Translations under genes and position numbers: made by a program | In this document: piece by piece, positions 1 to 7,880 of the stretch | Layout: each line of letters begins with the position of its first letter | Position numbering within the stretch: position 1 is the stretch's first letter | NCBI GenBank assembly: GCA_964537245.1 | Contig: CAZHZL010000064.1 | Location: forward strand, 1-14,634 | Length of the DNA: 14,634 nucleotides | From: UMGS1840 sp964537245 | GTDB taxonomy: Bacteria > Bacillota > Clostridia > UMGS1840 | Reading direction: 5' to 3' | The notes under the pieces: model-generated | Databases searched by the model: none | Seen by the model: only the letters and a program-made list of their open reading frames with translations | Told to the model about the DNA's origin: nothing

Positions 1-9
1 AAGCAAATA

Positions 10-53
10 GGGCTGCAGACAACCCGATTTAAAAAATCGTTTTGTCACAGCCC
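10..53. repeat. Imperfect inverted repeat upstream of the relaxase relic
   Basis: The arms pair as GGGCTG (10-15) with CAGCCC (48-53), GACAA with TTGTC, and CGATTT with AAATCG, separated by short mismatched bulges and closed by an A-rich loop. The right arm is not followed by a T-run, so this is not a normal terminator. A hairpin just upstream of a relaxase gene could be part of an oriT or an element end, but no nick site was recognised. The remainder of 1-100 shows no convincing complete gene. It also contains a short GCCG/CGGC pairing at about 66-82. Confidence 0.4.
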
Positions 54-100
54 CAGGCTCACATCGCCGTGCAAAGCCCGGCGGAGATTATATAAACTAT

Positions 101-1149
101 ATGGCGCAGCGTGAGAGAGTTGACAAGAGCATCAACACGAAAAAGGTTGAAATTAATCTGAATTATATTGCAACCAGACCTCGTGTTGAAAAGGTCGGAG
201 AGCATGGTCTCTTCGGCAGCGAGGACGATGTCAATCTAAGCAAAGCAAAGAATGACATAGTAAATCATGACGGAATTATATGGATGCCTATTGTATCTTT
301 GAGACGAGAAGATGCAGACAGACTTGGATATAATAACGCAGAAGCATGGAGAAATTTAATTCGGTCAAAGCAGTTTGAAATTGCAGAAGCCTATATATTC
401 CTGTAAAGGATTTGGTTTGGTACGGAGCATATCACGATGAAGGCCACCACCCTCACATACATATGATTGTGTATAACAAGAACACAGGCAGCGAATATCT
501 CTCCAAAAAAGGTTGCAATGACATAAGAGTTATGCTTACAAAAACAATTTTCAAAGACGAACTCAAACAGCTTTACGATGAAAAACAAACGCTCCGAGAT
601 AAAATAATTGATGAGGTTAAGGAGAAAGTTAGTGAGTTTAAAGTTGATATTGGCGGAGCAAGTGATGAATTTGCAGAAGCCTTCAATGAGTTGAAATTCT
701 CTCTTGATGGGTACTCCGGCAAGAGAAATTATAAATTCATTTCACATGAGCAAAAGGAAAAGGTCGATGCGGTTGTAAAAGTTGTCTGCAAGGATGATAA
801 CCTGCAAGAGTTATATCGTCAGTGGTGTCAGCTACAGCTTGCAAATCAAAGATACTATCGTAAGCATCCTGAGAAAAGCTTTGATGTCCTTGAGAAGAAC
901 AAAAACTTCCAAAGCCGGTTGCAAAATGCTGTGCTGAAAACGGCATTAAAAGATAACAGACAAGGGAATGTTTATACAAATAAAGTTGATGCATCCCCTG
1001 TCTTTGGTGACATTGTATTCAGTCTCTGTAAAATGTTTGAGCAGTCAATTCAGAAAGACATTGAGGAAGGCTTCACGAAATCAATTGTTGATTCCAAGGA
1101 AAGAGCAAAAGAATACAGACGGGATCATGGTATGGGAATGCATATGTAA
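101..1149 (+). pseudogene. mobP3: MobP3-type relaxase, frameshifted and internally deleted
   Basis: This is a relic of a MOBP-class conjugative relaxase, the enzyme that nicks oriT and leads the DNA strand into a recipient. The first reading frame (101-406) carries YIATRPRVEKVGEHGLFG and the conserved stretch SLRREDADRLGYNNAEAWRN. It stops at 404-406. The next frame resumes with VWYGAYHDEGHHPHIHM, the metal-binding histidine motif, and runs to 1149 with a charged helical C-terminus. Loss of one base near 394-397 explains the break: restoring an A gives a smooth AEAYNIPVKDLVWYG. Codons upstream of the ATG stay in frame back to about 80 and read GGDYINYMAQRERVDK, which looks like the family's first YIATREGV-type motif. 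Only about 20 residues separate it from the second such motif, where I remember 60 or more, so an internal deletion is likely. No ribosome binding site fits the ATG at 101. The protein is almost certainly not functional as written, unless the frameshift is an assembly error. Confidence 0.82.
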
Positions 1150-1176
1150 TTTTATAAAAGGAAGGTGAATTTTATT

Positions 1177-1374
1177 ATGAAAAGAGAAAAGATGACATTC
1201 AATGTGCCGCCTGCGGTACGAACTGAAATCAAAAATTATGTTAAGCTGCTCGGCTTCAAAAGCGAGAGTGATCTCTGCAATAAGGCTATCAATGAGCACC
1301 TTAAAATCCTATTGCAACCCCTGTCATCATACAAGTCCCACAAGCACCAACTTCCTTTGCCTGCAAAGCAGTAA
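1177..1374 (+). pseudogene. Ribbon-helix-helix-like small protein, 3' end replaced at junction
   Basis: The ATG at 1177 follows GGAAGG (1160-1165) at a usable distance. A GTG at 1165 in the same frame is a weaker alternative. The first 45 or so residues show a short strand (KMTFNVPP), a helix (AVRTEIKNYVKLLGF) and a second helix (SESDLCNKAINEHLK). This is the layout of Arc/CopG-type ribbon-helix-helix DNA-binding proteins. Small proteins like this commonly sit just after MobP3 relaxases, and the gap here is 27 bases. After HLK the reading frame enters DNA that is antisense to the sugar kinase gene, so the last 20 or so codons are probably foreign and the native C-terminus is missing. It probably served in relaxosome or plasmid-type regulation; no partner can be shown. 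Confidence 0.5.
1301..1312. other. Junction between element relic and sugar kinase gene
   Basis: On the plus strand the small ribbon-helix-helix frame is family-like up to about 1303. On the minus strand the FGGY kinase frame is family-like down to GVAIG (about 1307-1319) and then stops at TAA (1301-1303). Two convergent genes thus lose their 3' ends within about ten bases of each other. This marks a rearrangement breakpoint, either a deletion or an insertion followed by loss. No transposase, direct repeat or terminal inverted repeat is visible at the point itself. Confidence 0.6.
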
Positions 1375-2617
1375 CGGGTCTATGCAGAATATCCGCTTTG
1401 ATCTGAAGCCAAACATCAGACGCTGCACCTCCGCCGGTTGCGTAAAGCTTTTCCGGCTTTATACCGAAGCTTTCCAGATGTTCAATATTAGTCATAATTT
1501 CGTATGTAACGCCTTCCATAAGCGCCTTGTATATATCCTCGCTCTTGTGTTCAAGTGAAAGTCCAATTATTGCAGCTTTTGAGCCGTTATCCATATACGG
1601 ATTTGCCGCGCCTGCAAAATGCGGCATACAAAGAAGCTTTGTCGGCTCTTTTTTTACGGATTTATCAAGCTCGGAATACGATTTATCCTTTGTAAAATTA
1701 TCACGAAACCATTTTATAACAGCACCGCCTGTAAATGATAAAGCATAGCATACATAGGTATTTTCAAATACATATGGAACAACGGAATAACCCTCATCAT
1801 AAAGAGTCTTATGTTCAGGAATTTTATCAAAAACAGGAGTTACACATTCAACAGTTCCCGTTCCGTCTACCGCCTGCCCTGCTTCCAATACACCTGCACC
1901 TACTGCAGAAGCAACCTGGTCGTGTGCACCGTTTACAACCGTAATCTTATAATCTATTCCAAATTTTTCATAAATATCTTTCTTAAATTCACCTGCACAG
2001 TTAAACGCACCAACAGGCTCTGACAGAAGATTCTTATCTATTTCCGCTGCAGATAAAATTTCATCACTCCAGCATTTATTTCTTATATCAAAAGCCATAG
2101 TTCTTGCGGCAAGCGAATAATCAATATATGCATTTCCCGTCAGCTTATAGACAATATAATCCTCCATAAGCATAATTCTTTTTGCCTTTTTATAAACATC
2201 GGGACAATTGTTTTTTATCCACATCATTTTAGGGAGGCTATACATCTGATGAGGCTTTACACCTGCTATATATGTAAGTTTTTCTTCCCCTAATATTCTG
2301 CAAAGTTCTTTACATTCGCTTTCGCCTCTCGGGTCTGTATAAAGCATAGACGGCATAAGAACATTATTATCTTCATCAAGCATTGTAAAGGTTTCGCCGA
2401 ATGTTGTTACGCCAATTGCAGAAAACTTATGTTTCTTCACCGTATCTCCAATAACTTCACAAACAGCCTCAAAAATAACTTGTGCGTCTATTTCATGCTC
2501 ACCGTCTGAACGGTTTATCTCATATTCCTTGTATGAATTATAAACAAAATTCCCTTTATCGTCATAGGCTGTGAGTTTACAGCCGGTCGTTCCGACATCA
2601 AGTCCGCCAATAATCAT
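1301..2617 (-). CDS. FGGY-family carbohydrate kinase, C-terminally truncated
   Basis: FGGY kinases phosphorylate ketopentoses or deoxyketoses such as xylulose, ribulose or fuculose with ATP in the cytosol. The first ATP-binding loop is GGLDVGTTGCKLTAYD (residues 4-19). NGAHDQ (229-234) holds the likely catalytic base Asp233, DGTGT follows at 251-255, and TGGGAASDVWLQIKADIL (394-411) is the second nucleotide-binding segment. The protein ends at residue 438 with VAIGF, inside the motif that normally begins a final helical segment. Family members are usually about 490-510 residues, so some 50-60 residues are missing at the junction with the mobile-element relic. The ATG lies four bases after the isomerase stop codon, with a GAGG Shine-Dalgarno inside the end of that gene, so the two were co-translated. 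Substrate cannot be fixed from sequence; a xylulose- or fuculose-type sugar fits the neighbouring isomerase. Loss of the C-terminus probably impairs folding or activity. Confidence 0.8.
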   Translation of the reverse strand: MIIGGLDVGTTGCKLTAYDDKGNFVYNSYKEYEINRSDGEHEIDAQVIFEAVCEVIGDTVKKHKFSAIGVTTFGETFTMLDEDNNVLMPSMLYTDPRGESECKELCRILGEEKLTYIAGVKPHQMYSLPKMMWIKNNCPDVYKKAKRIMLMEDYIVYKLTGNAYIDYSLAARTMAFDIRNKCWSDEILSAAEIDKNLLSEPVGAFNCAGEFKKDIYEKFGIDYKITVVNGAHDQVASAVGAGVLEAGQAVDGTGTVECVTPVFDKIPEHKTLYDEGYSVVPYVFENTYVCYALSFTGGAVIKWFRDNFTKDKSYSELDKSVKKEPTKLLCMPHFAGAANPYMDNGSKAAIIGLSLEHKSEDIYKALMEGVTYEIMTNIEHLESFGIKPEKLYATGGGAASDVWLQIKADILHRPVTALQAKEVGACGTCMMTGVAIGF

Positions 2618-2621
2618 AATC

Positions 2622-3311
2622 TTAATCCTCTATACTTACAACATCATATCCTAAATAGTATTTGAACGCTTCTTCCAATATCATTTTAACATGTCCGTTT
2701 GCAACGGTAGTATGATGTTTAAATCCGCCTCTTGCCAATTTCAAAAGCTTATTCTGAAGATTATCAATTTTAGCTACACCGCCGCAACCGAAAAATTCCT
2801 TTTCAATATCTTCACCCGTAAATTTACCTTCTGAAAAATAGATAGTAATTTTTCCGTCTTCTGTCTTACAGTTTGAGAAAGTCATAGGGAATGATGCAAT
2901 TCTGCCCTCGTTTGTTCCCCAGCCGCTTCCCGGATCACCTTTATCAAACATTTTGTGTGATGTAACTGTTCCTTTTTCTGCCATAAGCTTTTGTGCAGTA
3001 GAGCCGCAATGGAACAAAATAACCTTATCAGGATCATCTCCATAGTTGTTGTTCCAATCTAAACAAGCAGCAGGGCCTTCGGTTGCAAGAGAAAGTGCTC
3101 TCATTGTTATAGCGGAACACATATCAATTTCGCATGAAGCGGTTATTCCTCTGTCATTAAGCTCACTTATAAGCACACAAGGACAAACTCGGAGATATGT
3201 TTCCATTTCATTCCAGCAACGAAGCGCAATAGCGTCAAGGTGGTACTCTTCTATGTATTCATCAATAACAACGCTGATTTTCGATAACATAATTTTCTTT
3301 TCTTCAGGCAC
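2622..3311 (-). CDS. L-fucose/L-arabinose isomerase-like protein, C-terminal half only
   Basis: This belongs to the L-fucose/L-arabinose isomerase-like fold family, which interconverts aldoses and ketoses using a divalent metal. Visible motifs are ALRCWNEMETY (29-39), SCEID (59-63, with putative metal ligand Glu61), LDWNNNYGDDPDKVILFHC (84-102, with putative ligand Asp85) and GGFKHHTTVANGH (195-207). Full-length members are about 450-480 residues; this frame has only 229 and begins in what is normally mid-protein. Upstream of the GTG at 3311 the same frame continues family-like for four or five codons (DFSN) and then hits a stop almost touching the mannosidase stop. No Shine-Dalgarno precedes either the GTG or the later ATG at 3290. 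The simplest reading is that a deletion removed the N-terminal half and fused the remainder to the end of the mannosidase gene. The active-site residues are retained, but the N-terminal domain is missing, so activity is doubtful. Confidence 0.7.
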   Translation of the reverse strand: MPEEKKIMLSKISVVIDEYIEEYHLDAIALRCWNEMETYLRVCPCVLISELNDRGITASCEIDMCSAITMRALSLATEGPAACLDWNNNYGDDPDKVILFHCGSTAQKLMAEKGTVTSHKMFDKGDPGSGWGTNEGRIASFPMTFSNCKTEDGKITIYFSEGKFTGEDIEKEFFGCGGVAKIDNLQNKLLKLARGGFKHHTTVANGHVKMILEEAFKYYLGYDVVSIED

Positions 3312-3332
3312 ATTTGAAAAATCAGTTTAATT

Positions 3333-5978
3333 TTAAACAGCTTCAATATAAACAGTCACAATTTCAAAGTGTTTAATATCAATATCAACTTTATTATCTT
3401 TTATTTCAAGCTCTTTTATTTTATCTTCCTTAAGGTCAGCTTCATATACTGCTTTAACCTGCATATTTTCAGGAATAACAAGAGTTCCTTTTGTGTCTTT
3501 GCCATGATACTCATTTATTCTTATAATTATTCCTTTTTTATCCTGTGCCGGCTTCATGCTTGTTATTCTTGCGTCATCACACAAAAGAACAGGCAGAGCA
3601 GAAATATCAAGGTCACCTTGTACTGCTGACAACTGCGTATTATATGCTACACCGTCCAAAACTGCATTATTTTTGTCAAAGCCATCATTATACGCTTTTA
3701 TTGCATATTCAAAATGATGGTCTCCGCAGTCGCTCATTCCGTCATAGTCTGTCATTGTATATTCTGTCGGGCTGTACAAATATGAGCCAATCGAAGGACT
3801 TCTTAACACACTCAGATAAATAACTGAATTACCGTTTTTATCTGTGTTTATCTGATATGACGGTGTTCCTCTGTTAAACATTGCTAAGCTGTAATCCTCT
3901 TTCTCTGCACCTGCCCAGTTTATTGCAGGATAGTCACCTGCCGCACTTGCCCAGTTTGTTGCTCCGTCTTCAAAAAGTATTGTATGCTCATAAGGCTTTC
4001 TTTCGATTACACCGTAAGGAATATCGTAAAAATGCTTCGTTTCACTAATAACGGGCATCGCTATTCTGAGTCTGTAATTCTGTGTATGCCAGAACACATC
4101 TGCTTCAAAGTCCACTTTATCACTGCCATTTTTAAGAATAACGCTGTATGTAATTTTTAGTCCCATAACGGCATTTCCGTCTATATCTCCCGGGCGTATT
4201 ACAAATGTAAGCTTCTGTACATCATCTGTTTTTTCAATTCTCATAAGATGAGTGTATTTGCTCATACTCTGTCTTCTCATATCAGGCGAATGTGTTGCCC
4301 AAGGCGAGCCCACATCGTGCTCCAAAATCCATTCTCCAACCATATACTCACTTTCGGTTGTAATTACCTTGCCAAGCTTTTTGTCAAATATTTCCTTGAT
4401 ACCGTTATCTGTGGCGACAACCTTAAAATTATCGTTTTCAATTACGGTTTCAGCTTTATTTTCGCTGATACTATCTTTTATAACAGCATTTGTAAGAATC
4501 GGCATACCATTAAATTCGTTTAATTCATATACAGTAGTTACATCTTTTGTATAAGGCTTATCAGTTTTTTCAATTTTATAAATTCTTTTTGAAAAGGCAC
4601 CAAGATTATTAACCAAAAATGTTATTTCTATTTCTTCGCCATTCTTTTTATATTCGGTTATACTTGCTTTTTTTCCATTTTCATCTGTAAGACAAATATC
4701 TTCCTTTGAATTTATGCTGACTGTTACTTCATTTGAAACTACGCTTCCGTAAGGATTATAAACTGTTATGATGTTGTCATTTTTAATTGTATTTGAAGAT
4801 AAAATTTTGCTTTTCAATTCGGCTGTTTTATCTTTAATTTCCTTTGCACAATCCATAATTTCATCATAAGCAGCGTCAACATGAGTAGCAGGGATTGAAT
4901 CGTGAAAAATTGTAAAGAAAAATTTGTCCCAGATTTTTTCTATTTCTTCTTTTGGATATTTCCCGTTTTTGAAGCTATCTGCAACAGCAAGAGCCTCTAA
5001 CGAAAGAAGTGCGTTTTCATTTTCTCTTACTGTTTTCTTTGTGTTAATTCTCGTAACAAATGTACCTGTATTATTGCAGTTTATTTCGCTTGATGAATGA
5101 ATTTCTTCCGTTTCATCAACCTTGTCAATCAAGTCCTTTATATATGGCAAATAGTCATCAAAATTTGCAAACTGTATATCATATTTATCTGCATTTTTCT
5201 TTGCCCACTCAATTACATGATTTGTGGGAAGTATTTCCTCGCCACCGCAGTAAATTCTCGGTGGAATTGTATCGTCAAATTCAGGTAATGATTCGGGTAA
5301 CTTAACACGCATATTTTCCATAAATTCCGTATCAATTCTGCGGTTATTGCATACCTTACAGTCATTATCCCGAAACCCGTTACACACAGGACACGGACGG
5401 TATTTATAATAGCCTCCCGTATAACCTATCCCTTTTGGCATCCAGGTTAAAACCGTGCTTCCATCTAAACCTCTCCAATAAAGATTATCCGACAAGCTGT
5501 ATGTAAGGTTAAATATCCATTTTGTTCCGAATTTTCTTGCAATCTGAGGAAGCTGCGCAGAATTTCCGAAAGCGTCAGACCTATCCATTCCATAAGGAAT
5601 ATAATTGTATTTTTCTTTCAAATATTCTCTTCCATAAAGAAAGTTTCTTACTATACTTTCTCCGTTTACCATATTTGAATCAACGATATTATTTCCCGAA
5701 AACGGCATCTGTATCTGCCCTTTTTTGAAAAGCTCTTTAACTTTATTTTCATAATCAGGATTTTTCTCCAGGAATTTTTTAAGCATTGCTACACTTTCAA
5801 TCGTAAATTTAAAATTTTCATTTTCTTCGCAAAGCTTTATATTGTCAATTATAAAATAGCCTTCCAAATCTGAGTAGGAAATAAAATTCTGACCTTTAAA
5901 GATAAAATCTCTGTCAAAACATCTTCTCCATACTAAATCTGCGTGTTCTGTTGCATATACAAACAGTTTTTTCTTCAT
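3333..5978 (-). CDS. GH38-family alpha-mannosidase
   Basis: GH38 enzymes are zinc-dependent retaining alpha-mannosidases. The N-terminus has His12-Ala-Asp14 (EHADLVW), matching the HxD zinc ligands. DRSDAFGNSAQLPQIARKFG (132-151) holds the predicted nucleophile and zinc ligand Asp135. FHDSIPATHVD (358-368) supplies the last zinc-binding histidine, His359. A long beta-rich C-terminal part follows to residue 881, which is within the family's normal size. There is no signal peptide, so it should act in the cytosol on imported mannosides or mannosyl glycans. An unusual insertion at 194-215 carries Cys196-x2-Cys199 and Cys207-x2-Cys210, like a small zinc knuckle. AAGGAGA sits at a good distance before the ATG. 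It is the first gene of the minus-strand operon and is followed after 21 bases by the isomerase remnant. No lesion is visible in it. Confidence 0.88.
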   Translation of the reverse strand: MKKKLFVYATEHADLVWRRCFDRDFIFKGQNFISYSDLEGYFIIDNIKLCEENENFKFTIESVAMLKKFLEKNPDYENKVKELFKKGQIQMPFSGNNIVDSNMVNGESIVRNFLYGREYLKEKYNYIPYGMDRSDAFGNSAQLPQIARKFGTKWIFNLTYSLSDNLYWRGLDGSTVLTWMPKGIGYTGGYYKYRPCPVCNGFRDNDCKVCNNRRIDTEFMENMRVKLPESLPEFDDTIPPRIYCGGEEILPTNHVIEWAKKNADKYDIQFANFDDYLPYIKDLIDKVDETEEIHSSSEINCNNTGTFVTRINTKKTVRENENALLSLEALAVADSFKNGKYPKEEIEKIWDKFFFTIFHDSIPATHVDAAYDEIMDCAKEIKDKTAELKSKILSSNTIKNDNIITVYNPYGSVVSNEVTVSINSKEDICLTDENGKKASITEYKKNGEEIEITFLVNNLGAFSKRIYKIEKTDKPYTKDVTTVYELNEFNGMPILTNAVIKDSISENKAETVIENDNFKVVATDNGIKEIFDKKLGKVITTESEYMVGEWILEHDVGSPWATHSPDMRRQSMSKYTHLMRIEKTDDVQKLTFVIRPGDIDGNAVMGLKITYSVILKNGSDKVDFEADVFWHTQNYRLRIAMPVISETKHFYDIPYGVIERKPYEHTILFEDGATNWASAAGDYPAINWAGAEKEDYSLAMFNRGTPSYQINTDKNGNSVIYLSVLRSPSIGSYLYSPTEYTMTDYDGMSDCGDHHFEYAIKAYNDGFDKNNAVLDGVAYNTQLSAVQGDLDISALPVLLCDDARITSMKPAQDKKGIIIRINEYHGKDTKGTLVIPENMQVKAVYEADLKEDKIKELEIKDNKVDIDIKHFEIVTVYIEAV

Positions 5979-6039
5979 TACATATTCTCCTTACTTTTTT
6001 ATTATTTTAATTAATAAAATGCCTACCATATTTATGTAA

Positions 6040-6045
6040 ATTATA
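6040..6045 (-). promoter_or_regulatory. Extended -10 promoter for the mannosidase operon
   Basis: On the minus strand, TGG followed directly by TATAAT forms an extended -10 element (TGnTATAAT, plus-strand positions 6040-6048). The -35 region 17 bases upstream (TTACTA) is poor, as is common with extended -10 promoters. It would start transcription about 55 bases before the mannosidase ATG. The -10 match is seen directly; activity is inferred. Confidence 0.55.
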
Positions 6046-6155
6046 CCACAAAACAAAGATTATAGTAAATGTGCAGATGTATTCAAATAATACTTTTTTT
6101 AAAAGAATATTTGTCAAAATGTAATCTATTATATATTAAATAATACAAAAAAATA

Positions 6156-6184
6156 TTGAAAAAATAAATTATTCATGTTATAAT
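6156..6184 (+). promoter_or_regulatory. Near-consensus sigma-A promoter for the first AraC-type gene
   Basis: TTGAAA (6156-6161) and TATAAT (6179-6184) are separated by exactly 17 bases, nearly the ideal vegetative promoter. The expected start point is about 6191. It diverges from the mannosidase promoter about 110 bases away. The 255-base intergenic region is extremely AT-rich and shows no other clear operator. Confidence 0.65.
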
Positions 6185-6233
6185 TAATGAAAATAAAAAA
6201 AGGAGAAAAGCTAAGGCCTTTTACAAATTTATT

Positions 6234-7035
6234 ATGAAACCAAAAAAAATAATATATAAATCTACCGTCAGCCCCTATATTGAAAACAAAAGATTCAAAG
6301 ATCTGAATCCTACTAATTTCGGTTGGTGTACAATGTACGGAGAAAACGAAGGCTCGGGTTTATTAATAAGAAAAGAATATATAATTCATTATGTTACAGA
6401 CGGAAAAGGAGAAGTTATAATAGACAGTAAAAAATACATCGTTAAAAAAGGTCAATGCTTCTTTTTAAAAGCTAATCAGTCTGCTTCGTTCAAATCTGCA
6501 AACAATAAAAGCTGGTCATGGGTATGGATTATTTTCACAGGAGAGTTAGCAAAAAAATTTGATACTCTTAAAGAAAGTATATTTGATTTTGACAGCGATG
6601 TTTTCATAGAAATTATGAATAATTCCGAGCATATAAAAATGAGAGAGGAATACTTGGCAGCAAAGCTTTTTGAAATATACCGTGTGGTTTTCAGCAAGTA
6701 TTATAATTTTGATGTTGCTACTTCTGTAGAAATTTATTTAAGACAAACAAACAATCTTGATATTTCAGTGCAAATGATTGCAGACGAATTACAAGTAACG
6801 TAACTATTTGTCAAAGGTGTTCAAACAAAAATATAATATCACGATACAGGACTACATTTTTGAGCGTAAAATGCATAACGCTAAGGATTTGATATGTCAA
6901 GGCTTTAAAATAAAAAAAGTTGCGGAGCTTGTCGGTTATGCAGATGTTTATACTTTTTCAAAGGCCTTTAAAAAGTTTTACGGGATTTCTCCAGGAAAGG
7001 CAAACCCAGGGAAATATCCCGATGTAGAAATATGA
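6234..7035 (+). pseudogene. AraC-family transcriptional regulator, frameshifted in the DNA-binding domain
   Basis: An AraC/XylS-type sugar regulator split over two frames. The first part (6234-6803) has an N-terminal cupin-like sensor domain (about residues 28-101) and ends at ISVQMIADELQVT, in the middle of the first helix-turn-helix. The second part (6802-7035) resumes as NYLSKVFKQKYNITIQDYIF and completes the second helix-turn-helix (KKVAELVGYADVYTFSKAFKKFYGISPG). AraC proteins normally have two residues between the Ser/Thr and the Tyr of this turn, and only one full codon plus one base is present, so a two-base loss near 6800 is more likely than a one-base gain. The shortened product would lack DNA binding. 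The clear AGGAG (6201-6205) lies 28 bases before the ATG, too far for normal use, and no start codon lies closer. By position it would have controlled the divergent mannosidase operon. A sequencing error is the alternative explanation. Confidence 0.8.
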
Positions 7036-7043
7036 TAAATATA

Positions 7044-7078
7044 ACAGAAGTAATATCAAAAAGTTACTTCTGTTTTTT
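7044..7078. terminator. Terminator between the convergent AraC genes
   Basis: ACAGAAGTAA (7044-7053) pairs perfectly with TTACTTCTGT (7064-7073) around a ten-base loop and is followed by a run of T, making a good intrinsic terminator for the plus-strand gene. The stop codon of the minus-strand AraC gene lies inside the right arm. On that strand the hairpin lacks a strong T-run, so termination there would be weaker. Confidence 0.7.
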
Positions 7079-7855
7079 ATTCATATATTTATTACGGAAT
7101 CTACTCGGAGAAATCCCCTCGGCTTTTTTAAACATTCTGCTGAAATAAGAAAAGCATGAAAATCCCGAAGATATGGCAATTTCCGAAATAGATTTGTCTG
7201 TGTTGATTATTAAATTTTTTGCAAGTGCCATTCTCTGACCGAGAATATAGCTCATAATACTTAAACCGGTAGTTTCTTTAAAAATATGGCATAAATAGTA
7301 TTTACTTATATGAAATTCTTTACATATATCCTCAAGAGTTATTTTTTCTGTAAGGTTTTTGTTTAAATATTCCATAATGTCAGTAATCTGATTATTTAAA
7401 GAATATTTTTCGGTTTCCGCTTTTGATAAACATGAAAGTATATTTATAAACGCAATACTCCTTTCACTTTTCTCTTCACTTTTTAATTTCTTAAATTCTA
7501 TATCTATAAAATCTGAATCGGATTTATCAAGCATTGTGCAAATATTTTTACACAGCTTCTTTAATATTCCGTCAAAACCGGTTATATCGGTAAGCGTGTA
7601 AATATAACTGCTTGATACATTTACAACGCTTCTTATGTAGGTTTCACAATTTTCGGGCGCCGAATGATGAAGCAGCATTGGCGGAATAAAATAAACAGCA
7701 TTGCTCTCCAATGGATATAAGCGATCATTCACCATAATTGTTCCATTTCCCTTTACCACATGAAGAATTTCGACAGAGCTGTTATGCGTATGCTGTTTAT
7801 CTGTAAGCACATCAACACCGCAGTCATGATATTTAAAATACTTTATTTCTTCCAT
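7064..7855 (-). CDS. AraC-family transcriptional regulator of the uronate operon
   Basis: This intact 263-residue protein has an N-terminal cupin-like domain (about 20-95: QHTHNSSVEILHVVKGNGTI and YFIPPMLLHHS) that would bind an effector. Two C-terminal helix-turn-helix motifs follow (ITLEDICKEFHISKYYLCHIF and ISEIAISSGFSCFSYFSRMF), ending with the typical family signature GISPSRFR. Length and layout match one-component sugar regulators of the AraC family. It is transcribed away from the uronate operon across a 185-base shared intergenic region, which makes that operon its likely target; the effector is probably an unsaturated uronide or pathway intermediate (inference). A modest AAGG Shine-Dalgarno precedes the ATG. 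Confidence 0.85.
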   Translation of the reverse strand: MEEIKYFKYHDCGVDVLTDKQHTHNSSVEILHVVKGNGTIMVNDRLYPLESNAVYFIPPMLLHHSAPENCETYIRSVVNVSSSYIYTLTDITGFDGILKKLCKNICTMLDKSDSDFIDIEFKKLKSEEKSERSIAFINILSCLSKAETEKYSLNNQITDIMEYLNKNLTEKITLEDICKEFHISKYYLCHIFKETTGLSIMSYILGQRMALAKNLIINTDKSISEIAISSGFSCFSYFSRMFKKAEGISPSRFRNKYMNKKQK

Positions 7856-7880
7856 ATTTACATCGCCTTTTTTTATATTT

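Noticed and set aside
412..1149. A separate gene starting at TTG 412
   Set aside because: There is no ribosome binding site, and the sequence continues the relaxase directly after the frameshift, including codons upstream of the TTG.
3369..5728. Several plus-strand open frames of 60-100 codons across the mannosidase gene
   Set aside because: They lie antisense to a full-length GH38 gene with all catalytic motifs, have low-complexity translations and no ribosome binding sites.
5979..6233. A riboswitch or small RNA in the AT-rich divergent region
   Set aside because: No stable stem-loops or known riboswitch core are seen; the region is explained by two back-to-back promoters.
6798..6810. Programmed ribosomal frameshifting in the AraC-type gene
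   Set aside because: No slippery heptamer, stop-associated Shine-Dalgarno or downstream structure is visible, and the residue spacing fits an ordinary two-base loss.
6808..7035. A separate small helix-turn-helix protein starting at TTG 6808
   Set aside because: It begins in the middle of an AraC DNA-binding motif, lacks a ribosome binding site and continues exactly the protein broken upstream.
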